Shown here in pieces: positions 49,401 through 61,400 of a stretch of 64,000 nt of DNA. Made by a program: the position numbers and the translations under genes. Every line of letters begins with the position of its first letter. Position 1 is the first letter of the stretch. The stretch spans positions 123,706,125-123,770,124 of the forward strand of contig NC_133897.1 of assembly GCF_964199755.1 (NCBI RefSeq), written 5' to 3'. This stretch comes from Larus michahellis. Its lineage: Eukaryota > Chordata > Aves > Charadriiformes > Laridae. The notes below the pieces were generated by a model that searched no databases, had not been told where the DNA came from, and saw only the letters and a list, made by a program, of their open reading frames with translations.

Positions 49401-52400
49401 ATAAGTAACATTAAAGCAAATCTTATTTTTCATTTACGTCTTTAAGAGCGTATAGTCCACACAGCACTAATGTTATATTTGGTTATTAGAATGCTTGAAA
49501 TAAACTTTGTCACTGATTGCAGACGTCTGCAGCATCTCAGAAGACGAGGAGAACCTCTACTCAAATATTATTTGTCTTGTCTCAAGCTTTAAACACTAAA
49601 GGCCCGTTATCAAGGACTGCTGTTTCGGTCATTTTAACAGTCACATTGAAATAAAAATTTCTGAGTCACTTCGCTTTAGTTCTTTACAGAAATGTTAACC
49701 TAACAGCATTAACGAAAACCATAAAAAAAAAAATCATAAAATGTTTCATCATTGCTGATTGAAGTAAATTATATTGATTTAATCTGAACTTGATTTGTTT
49801 TCTTGTAAAGAGATTATTTGTAAACGAGAAAGCATAATGTTTTGTTGCAAGCATCCCTTCCATTAAATGCTGAAGCATTTCAGATACTTTATTTATCTAC
49901 CCTTTAGAGTGTCAGAAACCATCTGTGGATCAAAGAGGCCTTCAGGCACGTTTCCAGTAATGACAAATTATCATCAAGTCTCTAATTAACATTTATCCAT
50001 TTGTTTTCTTTCTCTGTGGAACTTACTTTCCTGAGCTTTTAAAATGTCCTGGACAGCAAGGTCAAAGACAGACAAGGTCTGCCCTGGCAAAAAGGTGCCC
50101 AAGACCACCTACGAGGCTTTCCCAGCTGTAGTTTATACATATTTTCTTACAAAACCGGAAGCTCTCAGACAGTACAGTCACCTGTTTCCTGGCACTTTCT
50201 ATCATCTTCATTTTCATGTCAAATTTGCAGCTTTTAATCATTGAGTAAATGTCTTCCTCCTGTTGATCCACTTCCATTTGGTCACCAGCACCATATTCTT
50301 CATCCACCTCCATGCTATCATTGGATTGATCACAGAGAAGTTTCTCCTGCAGTTTGTCAAGAAAGAAGCACCTGCACGATGACAACAGAAGTACAAATCA
50401 CTCTGGTATGAATGCAAGGGAATAGATATTCACAAGTGTTGATCTGTCTGACAGTAAACAAAGCTAATAAAAAAAGGCAAGCTACAGCTATCACCTTTAG
50501 CAAGGGCTAGACATAGTCCTCAGAGTCTGGAAAGTCACAACTGGGGACTGAGACCCTGAGAGCATTCTAGAATCTTGAATCAATGAGATTAAGTATTAGA
50601 AAATGTCCATAATAGAGTAGGATTTTTTCTTAGTTTGTTCTTTTTAAAATCATAACTACAACCTCAAAGTTCACCAAGCCATAATTTGTAGTCCAACTTG
50701 CCACAAGTGCAAACAAACAGGAGTCTCGTTTATATAGTGCGTATGGCTGTATTTTATGTCAACCTGCAATTCAAATCTACGACACCAACAGATGTAAACA
50801 TTGAAATTTGTGTTGCAGAAAAGACCAGTGACCATACTCAACTTTTGAAAGGGAATTGCCATGAATCGATGCTAAACCCTTTCCATTCTACAACTAGTCC
50901 TTTCTAATTTAATAGCATCTCTGATTATGTAGACCATTATTTAATGCAGAGGAAAGCACTGCAGTCTGGAACATGGGTAGACACTGAATAAAGGTGCATC
51001 CTTTGTCACTCATTTAAGATGAGATAAAGGTTTTCTAAAAGCACATAGAAGTGTTTGAGACACTGACAACCTTTCAAGTCATAAATGTTTTGAGACTTCA
51101 TAAAGGAGTAAGCCATACCCTGTATTCTACCTAATATTTAATTGCAATAAGCTCTTCTGTAGACATGCTTTCCTGACACCCAGAGATACTAAAATAAATT
51201 ACAGAACTCTGTGGGTATGAGCAGGGCTATTGAAGCACTTGTCCCCCAGAAAAGGAGAACGAATCTGGATGTGCACTGGAAGAATGGATTGGGACGAACA
51301 CTGACACCACAGAGAAGACAGAAAACTTTCAAATTCAAAAAAGCATTCCAGCTTCTTCAGAGCTAATCCAAAGCAGTCTCCAGAGAGCCTTTGTTCTTTC
51401 TAGCAACAGTCACACAGCAGAAGTCTCTAATTACAGCACTGGTCATTAACTTTGTGAAAAACTGATAGTGGCAGGGCTGAGCTCATTTTGTACACTCCAT
51501 AACTTTGGAACTGCCTAGAAAGTAGGTACTTTTATTCATAACAGACTGGCCTTTTGGGTGGTGTTTTGTTGAACTAAATGCAGCTGATCTACTTAATTAC
51601 AAGTGGATGTGTTTAAGGGCTGCTGAAGTGGGCCAGCTTGTACAGCGCATGTAGTTACTGATGCAAGAAAATGCCTAAACTAAGTTATGTTTCCATATCA
51701 AAATGTGGTTTATTCCCTGTCCATTTCTCAGCCTCCTTTAGCTTCTCACTATAAGTTAGTCACGCAAAAACCAGTTATACTGATAAAGTTATTACAACAG
51801 TTAAAAAAAAAAGAGAAGTCATATACTGGATCAACAATGTTCCCATATGAAAACAAGCAGCATTAGAAAAAGCACCTCTCAGAACTCAACAGGCAGACAG
51901 AACTAAAGCTAACCCAGGAATGCAGTTTTACCGATTTGTAATGATATCATCCCAGATGTTCATAGGATCCATTTTAGCATCTGGATATCTGCTTGTCCAA
52001 ATTCTGAGAAGTCTCTTAAGGGAAGCCTGTGAAGCTAAGTTACCTAGAAATCAATTAAAGAGTACTTTAAATGCATCTGAATCCAAACAGCATGAAAAAA
52101 GTCTAAACCAAACATAGTCTAACATTCAAACCACAAAACTGCAATAAAACCACCCAACTGCATTTCCAGGCTTGCACTAAGTAGACTACTTGGTGATCAG
52201 ATTGCTTTTGTTTATTACTTAAGCACAGGAGATTCAATAAGGACATCAATGTCAAACTGTCACTGGGAATCACCACTGGGCAGGTACCTTCCCATACAGG
52301 AATATGCTGGCATATAGTAGCATTGTTAACTAGATTTAATATATAATTCAGTTTATGCACATAAATTTATATTTTACGCCTACCTCACTAGCTATAAATT

Positions 52401-55400
52401 ATATACCACATTCATCTTTTATCTCTGCTGATCACTATTTGGTAGCAAAAGTGAACTCACCAAAAACCTTTGTTTAAAAATATTACTTACACTTTTAAAA
52501 GCAATACCTAACTCCTATCACAATAGCTAGGCTAATAAAACTTTGCAATAGAACACAGAATTATTTTCAAGCCTATCTTATGCAACTGTAATAGTCCTTA
52601 CTGTCAAGAAGACAGTAAGAAGTAATTCTAGACATATGCTCCTTCAAACAGGAGTTCAGTCCTCTGATTGTGGAAACAGAAATTCAAAGTTCAGGAAACC
52701 ACTATTATTTAACACAATGAAAAGAAAATCACTTAAGAAAAAAATTATCTTTACTTCTCTTGGTCATAAAATTGATGAAATCCTGTATTTCTGTCAAAGC
52801 TTGTACAGACTGCAGTTTGGTCATTCGACTTTGATATAACAAAGTATCAATACTGGAATAGCTCTGAAAAGAAAAGGGGAGAATGGAAGATTTCATATAC
52901 AGAATTTACAACATGGTTCTACTCAGTGCCCTACAAACTATATATCTGATGCTGCTATACATTATGCTCTAAAAAACAACCTTTTACAAGTAATTTAGTA
53001 ACCTGTAATCTGAGAGCAACTCTGCTTTGGACAAGCATAGAGGCATATTCTAGCTGCAATTCCTATCCTAGGTTTTAGGATAGTCCTACAGTCTAATCAA
53101 AACTTGGTAATGGATGGAACGTAACCTCTCAATGTAATATTCTCTTTTCATATTTGTTCTGGGGACAGCAGGCTTCTGAAAAGATGAATGAAACAAAACT
53201 GCTATTAATCTTCACAAACAATTACTCTGAAAAATTTCTAATAGATGAAATCAGCAAAATAAAACAAACGAAAATGGGAGGCTGCACTCCACTGGCTCGC
53301 TCAACTCTCATCACTGCAAGCAGTGAATTCAAAGGAAGCTTTGTCATATGATTGGAAAGCACCTAGATTTCTAGATTTCATTGTATTTGGGCAAGTGTTT
53401 CTCTCAAGAGTGTAATCTAGCAGCAGTAATAGGAACAACAGTTTCATTGTTCCATGAGTTTATACAGAAAAATCGTATCAGAGATAGCAGAGATTGTTAC
53501 CTGCATGAAGATCTGCATGCCATTGCTAATGTAGTATTTGGCTCTGTCAAAATCATCTTGCAGGATGTAAAGGAGACTAAGCTCTTGGCTGTAATGCATT
53601 TCTATAATGGCTTTCTTCTGTTCTGTCTTCATTGCTTCATCGATAAAAGTCAGCAAAGTCTGGTCATTTTCCCCACTGAGCAGTAACTTCAACTTACTGC
53701 GTATTATATAGGGTAAATACGTCTCCTACAAGGTGAAGATATAGTCTTTAGATGATCAGGTTTTCATTGTCAGTGGCAGTTCAAATACATTAAAAATATT
53801 TTGACCTATTTTCTTAAATGTTTTCTCTTTAGACAAATTCCAATTTGCTAACAAATCACAGCAGCCTTTTCTCATAGGCTCAAAAGGTTGTCAGCAAATT
53901 CCACCAGTTTCAAAACCAGTGGTTTGGTAAAACACGTAACAAAAAGTGATAAAAAGCAACAAAAACACTGCAAGAAGAAGATTATAAAGCTGGTGCTGTA
54001 TGATCAGTCATAGATTCAAGGTAAAAATTAAACAACCTATAAAACCAACAGAAGTAACTGCTTCAATTACAGTATATATCAGACTCTCTGCTAATTTCCA
54101 TAATAAAAGTAACCCAAATAATGCAGTTTCTTTCCACCCACTATCACACTACTGTAGAACATCCCTGCAGAAATAAAAACAGCACAGTATCAACAAAGTA
54201 ATTTCTAAAAACCTGAAAAAAAGGATCATTCCACGTTTTGCTTAGGTCTGGAGGTTTTCCACTATCGATATTAATGGTAGCACAATACTCCAGTGGCTTC
54301 CACTCTGTGAGGTGGTCATAGCATTCCAGGGATGCAAGTTCCCAGAAGTCCTTCTCCGCTTCTGTTGGCTCCCCATCCTGCCAGTCTTCTTTAGAGAGTG
54401 CCTAGGGAATGAATTTAAGGGGGAGGAAGGCTCTCAGTTGGAATCTGACACTAGTTTCAATTCTAAGTCACCAGGAACTTAAGAATAATTCATTGTCTCA
54501 TAAAAATATCTATCCATTTACCAGAATGTGACAGCAACATTAAATGCAGAAAATTGAAGCTTGTCAGTATTTATATATAAATTAATTTCAGAGAGCCATC
54601 TTCAATAAACCTGCATTTTTAAACAGCTAAGACTTTAAAAGGTTAAAAGAGATCCTTCTTCATATTTACCCACTGTAACTCAAATTTTCTTTGGCACAAA
54701 CATATGCAGTTTGCTCTCTCGTGGTGGTACTGTGCCTGTGGTGTTTTTCACTTGTCTGCCTAGGTGATGGCACATGGGAAGCTTTGTAGCAAACCGTAAA
54801 AAGTATCTCGCTTACTGCTCTGTTGTGACTGCTCATCTGTTCCCATGTCTTTACAGACTGAACCATCAAGCAAGCAAGACACAAGGACACTTTAAACAGT
54901 ATGCTGTTTCTCAAAATGTTTAATTTTGGTTTATTAGTTTTAAGCCATGAGAGACTTATGAAACAAAAAAATCTTGTTGTCGTTTTACCTCATCATAATA
55001 TTTAGCTGCTTCAGCATAATCACTCCTTGCTTCTGCCAACAACGCTTTCTGTGTAATTTCCTTAGTCCCAATCTTACCACTGAAAATGCCACGAAGGACA
55101 TCATAATCCCCAAGAGATCGGTACAGCCTAGTAAAATTGAAAAGTGAAATCTTTTAATTAGTTGAACAGAGGTATATCAACACAAACTAAGATATTTGAA
55201 AAATAATAATTCAATAAGCACATAAATATATATTTAACTAGATCCACCTCATCTTGTATGGTAATACATGAACTGTGGAAACTCCTGCAGTTGAAAAGCT
55301 ATGAGTAAGATGTTTTTCAGCAGTCTGATAGCACCATCAGGGTGCACAGCTATTAAGTCTAACAGCTCTAACTGAACGACAATAATTAACTGACAAGAAA

Positions 55401-58400
55401 TTAAAAGCACATCTAATTCTAAAAGAGGGAAAGACTAAAAACAAATCCCATAAGCCATAAAGGTGGAGTTCTCCACAAGGCAAACTCAAAAGGGGAGTAA
55501 ATTGTCTCAAACAAGAATTTACTTAGCAAGTTCAATCCATCTGATCACATCTGGGGGAAGCTCTGTCCTTCCGCGCATCCGCTTGGACGGGGGCTGCTCC
55601 TCGGGGGACAGAGCCATCAGGGCGTGCTCCAGAAGAAGGATGCCCACCGGCTGTTGTAAACTTGCAAGGCAGCTCGTGCTCACATTAGCTGAATCCAGCT
55701 CTAGCAGTTCTCTGTGCCGGTAACTCATTTCCTATAAAATAAAACAAGTGTCTACTTGGTCTAAAACTATACTGATAGTTACCTTTTACAGATCACCTAC
55801 TGGGCATCCCTTTTCTTACAGGGCAAGCTTTGGAAATGAGCGGTTAAGTCTCCTGAAGCTCCCCACTCTTAAGAAAACTGGAATGCTTTTCCTCCTGTGC
55901 TGTTGCTCTTTGGACAGAGAGCAGTAGAGAATAACCCCTCGACTTCGTCTGTCCCCAGGGCACAGGGGAACTCTCTCGACAGAAACACAGGGGAAGCGGG
56001 GGAGAGGTAGATGGACACATTCACAGCCTCAGTCTTTCCTTCTGTTTGTTGGCAGCATGGTGCCTGCTACACAACAGCTGCGTTTCACTTCATCTATTGA
56101 GTGGTGCATCCCCACCAGAAGCCAAAGGCATGATTAACCACGATGTCTTCTCTGAGCTGGAGGCTTTCTAGCCACAGTTACCCAGCATACCACAGCTTCC
56201 TGTTGGACTCATTTAGTACTGCACTCGTCTAGTCCTGCCTGATTTAAAGACATGACAATATTTTAAGCAGATCTTTATCCTATTTAACATCAGTCCAACT
56301 ACAGAACAACCTCTTTTTCAGGGATAAACATTCTTGTTTACTTGAAGGTTTTTTTAAATATTTAAATCATTGTCCCAAACACAGGTCAATATATCAAGAA
56401 AGACGTAGACAAGTTTATTAAAGCCAGGCTTCCCCCCCCACCCCCCGCCACTTAAGAACCTAAAGGAAAGTTGCAATAACTCTTTAACCAAACAGGAAGA
56501 AACAAAAATCTACAACATGGAAGCATGGTAATGTAACTTTCATTGCAAAAACCAGCACCGAGCTTCAGGACAAAAAATTTAAAGTTTAATTTTTGCAACC
56601 CAGTATGTTCAAGAAGACTAACTGAAAAAAAATGCTATTTGGAAATGATGACAGGAGGCTGTGAGAACAACCAAGCTACGCTTCTTTAATCAACAGCAAC
56701 CACCACAAAAACTGCAGAATAGGCATCTGGCATAAGCAAACTCATTACACAATTTGTATAGCTGAGACTCTCACACCAATACATTCATATTCATTAAAAA
56801 AAAAAAATAAAAGAACAGCTTCTCGAGCTTCTCGTAGCTTCCTGAGTTACAGACCAAGTGGATCCCAACGAGAGGTTAGCACATGCTTCGCCTGCTATTC
56901 AGGCAACTTCAACCAGCAGCTTCTCTCAAAGCTGCCCATGTGCCCCAGATGCTCCTACGTACAGGCACACACGCCTTGCCTGCCAGCTTTTAGGGCTTGT
57001 GTCAGAGATGCGGTGCCAACTGCACAATCTAGAAACTTACAAATAGCGCTTTGCTAAGGTAAGACCAAAAGTTCTTTCTCAAGGACGCCCAGGAAAAGGT
57101 ACAAGAATTGTGCAAATATAACGGTACGTGCACAGAATGAATAACCCTCCCAAACTCACAATTTACAGACACCATCCCACATCAAAGGAGGTATCTTCCC
57201 ATTTAGTGCATTTTAGTGACTACTTGATCGTTTATCTTCTGAAAGCACAGGAATGTTCCTTGCTCTGCGTGCAATTCATTCTGTCTTTACTTGCACCACA
57301 TGTTCAAAAATTAGGATGAATGGCATCCAAGCTGGCCTGACAGCTATAATATTTATAGACAATTATATGTTCTTCAGAGGCCAAGTATCTCTATGTAGTC
57401 TATGTAAACTTTTGTTGTGGGGTTAACTTCTTTCTTAGTATTTCTGCTGATTTTTTTAATCTGTCCTGAAAGCCAATTCCAGAGCCTTATAACCAATTTT
57501 AAGATTACATCCGTGTACGAAAACAGCTCCTTTTATCACCAAGTTACTCTCCTGATGGGACTTGAACCTGTAGAAGACTAAAAAGTCAAACAACCAGACA
57601 GAAATAGCAGTGAAGTAGGAAGGCTTTCTGAAACAAGTAACTACTTATTATATTGTTGGTATATAGGAAGCAGAAGCTGTATTTCCAAATGGCCAAGCCA
57701 TTAGGACAGCCTTTGTGAGCCAAATGACAGCCTCAGCACTGTGTGCTCTCGCTCGCCCTCTCAGCTCTCTCCTGATCGATATGAACTCTGTTCCCTGTTG
57801 GGGAAAATAATTCCTTTCACTGTTACACAGGATGCTCAAATACACAGGCTGAAGCTTGCCTTCATGCTGCTGTTCTTTTATTATTGAACGGGGATGGCAA
57901 TGAGATGCTTTTACCACTCTTAAAAAGTCTGTATTTTTGACTAATTTTAACTTTTCTATTTTTTGGGTATTCATTTTATGTCTACTCAGAAAAAAAAAAA
58001 AAGTAGCCTAACAGAAAAGTGTTATGAATAGGGTCTAACAGACAAAATAATTTAATACAAATAATAATATCAAGTCAGAAAACCAACAAATGCAATGTCA
58101 AGAGGGAATATTAACAGATAGCTATTGTAAGATGCTGGCTCGAAAAATACCAAGACAGCCCAGAAAAATCCCCGTAGCATTTGACCTTTTGTGCAGCTGC
58201 ACAGAAAAAAAGTAAACAAGAAATTACATTTTTTCAGATGTGTAAATACAAGTACTAAGAAGCAAAGTTTGTCACTATTTAAAAAGCTCATCCAAACTAG
58301 ACATTTCTCCTGTATTACGAATGACACCTACTGTCACAGAGTATTTAAATTTCCATAACAGAAAGAAGAAACCACTAAAAAAGATTATTTTGAGAGCTAC

Positions 58401-61400
58401 AAATCTGATGCAACATTAAGATCAACAAGTTGACAAGAAACATTAAATACTGTGACAATGAGTATGTAACAGGTGCTTGGGTAAGTTTTTTTTATTTCCC
58501 TGAAAACTGGGGTAAAAGATGAAGTTCACAATGTACTCCAGGTCAGTATATTCTCATAGCAGAAAGGCCCGTGTTTCTTTTCCAGTGAAACAGCTGTGGC
58601 GCACCCACTCACCCTTTGGTGGGAGCAAGTCCTTGCCTCGTTACTGAAAATCTCCAGACAACAACTTCAGGGGACTAATTTGAAAAAATAAATAAGAGAT
58701 GCTAACAACTGTCTGACAGCTACTGATATCCTCACGACATCAAAGTATTCCTCAGTAATCACTTCCCAGAAACAGGAAGATAAGCACATGACACCCACAC
58801 ATAACCCTTTCAATTGTTCTTGTGCCTTTCATTTAAAGTCAAGTCTCTTCTTGTTACTGGCTCAATTAAGACATTAAAAGGTGACTCAAACTCTACAGAT
58901 CAGAAATTGTAGAAACCTTGAAAAAATCAGTTCAGAGGCATGAATTACCTTGTTCACCTTAACAAGAGTCACTTGAAATATCCATTTGGTTAACAATTCT
59001 CTTTCCATCTCTAACTTTCAGTATTTAAGCTTCACTACCACTGGGTTTATCACACATTCAAAGACATAATGTTCGGCCACTTTCATGCCATATAGCAGGA
59101 TTTACCTGGATGCACGCAATGAATGGTGGGAAGTAAGACAGGCTCATACTCAGGAAATTATTGAAGTCGTTCAGCAGCTTCTGGATAATGGCTTTTTTCT
59201 CAGAAGGACTTTTAGATTTTTCTACCTCATGCAAAATTCCATCAAACAAACTGCTGAAAAGCTGCTTGGCAAATGTTGGATCTTTCTGTAAATTACAACA
59301 AAAACAATAAGGCAACTGAATTTTGCTGTGACACAATAAACTAATAAATGAAATTAAGAGATTTGACCCACCCTGTACCTAATCCCTATGTGGACACTCT
59401 TTGGGAGTGGAATAATTAGTCTGGCATGCATCACACCTATGTCGGTAATTACTGTACTACCCATTCAAATCCCATCTTAATTCTTCTTCATAAAGAAACT
59501 CCAGACAATGTCGGTTTCAGGCCAGAGTGTTGGTAGAGGGGATGAAATTTACAATTTTCACATATTCACAATTCCCACTACAGAAACCAACGGTTTCTTC
59601 TGTTTTCTTCTGTCTAAAGACACCCAATACCATCTTATGGACACCGCTGCCAGTGAAGAGGGTTTCAGGAAAAAGCAGAAGGCACCAATGTGTGAGGAGA
59701 CCCGGATCTAACACTGAAGGAGGGATAGACTGCCTGTATAGACAGACAGTTCCATGTGAGATATATAGGCACTTTTTCAACCCAGAAACACGTTTGTATG
59801 TGTAACAATCCCATGAATCCCGGTCTATCATGGGACTGGGGATTGGTCTAAGTTCTGATCTAGTGCTATTCAGATAACTCATAATTATGCTACGTACTCC
59901 CTTTACACATTTCTTTACATCAAAAGAAATTCAATACAAAGGTAACTGGGAACACTGTGACTTCCCAAACACTGTAAAATAGGATAGGTTCAGCCTACAG
60001 TTTCTAATGCTCTCAGGTAGGAAAAGAAATATTGGATCAGCTTTACTGAGTAGTCCGAGTCCAGTCTTAGACACAGAAACTTCATTTGTATTTTTACAAC
60101 TCCACTGTAGCCACATAAAATAATAAAAATGGATTTTTTTGTTGCTGTACAGCGAGATGTCTTTTGCAATAATGTCTGTAAAGACCACCACCATCTTTTC
60201 CTCAAGCAGAGGAACCCAGAGGCAATGGACAACAGCCGATGTCTCAGGTCCTCAGTGTTCGACTCAACTACTCAGGCGAGGCAAGGTACAAGGCATCTTC
60301 TCTCATCACTGCACCAGCCAAGGGGTAGGAGAAACACTCCCTCAAAACAGACACTTTAAATGCGTATCACAGGTGACTACAAACCAACAAATCAATTTTG
60401 AAAGCAGCTGCCCAGGTACACATGATTTTCCCTACAAGAACAGAAAACTTAACAAATGACCTTTGAAAAGCAGACAGACCTGGGCAAGGCCCTGCAGAGG
60501 GGCAATGAGACTGCAGTATTCGATCTGGATGTCAGGAAGGTCTCCTACTCGGTAACTTCTGTACAAAGTAACCTGGGCATCATACTTCATCTTCAGCTCA
60601 GATTTCATCTCCTGAAATGCATTGCTCATGTTAAAAAAAAAGATTCGTATTACTTAGAAAGAGCTGTATCTAGATAAGACAAAATAAGCAACAGCATTTC
60701 TGAAGTGTTTTATAAACTTTTGCCATGCTTATTGAACAAATACATTTTCTATAAAGCTGTACGATGGTTAAACCCAAAATTATCTTAGTCAATTGAAAAC
60801 TCCAAAGTCTTGTTCATAGACTTAATTAGGTCATTAACTGTTTAATATTAATGCCTTGTAATTCCTGCTTCCATGGAGGCAGTCTTGAAGTCACTTTTTA
60901 AGACAAGGATTATGACTGGCAGCTCGTGGGCTGCTATGGCTTAATAATTCACTGCCTGCCAGCTGAGCCACAGTAGTCCAAAATACGACGGTTCTCAGGC
61001 TGGCCCAGGTGCAAAGTAAAATGTGGTTGCTACAGCTAGCGTGTTGTATTTCACACAGTGAGATGGAAGGATGGAGGACGAAACCTGGTAGACTTGATTC
61101 CTAGTAAAACTTAAACCAAACTGTAATAAAACTGTTGCAAACTACAGTTGTTAAATAGCTGCCCCGCCTTTTGCTGAGGCTTAAAAGAACACATTTAAAT
61201 TGAACGAGAGCTACTACCACATATAGGCAAAACTATCTCTTCCTCTGCCTTTCCTCCTTTTCATAGCACTAATACGCTATAAGGAAATCAGAGGCTGGGA
61301 TTTTAGTTTTAACTACTGCCGTAACCAGTTAAACCAGCAGACAATGGGTAGATATATACACACTGGTAGAATGGAAACAGGAAATAGAAGAAAGCTTGAA

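Larger units (their letters stand above)
52044..54988 (-). other. PRKDC introns w9-w10 to w6-w7
   Basis: Four introns (52044-52754, 52864-53500, 53726-54212 and 54402-54988) of 487-711 nt, AT-rich, with nothing further to report. Confidence 0.55.
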
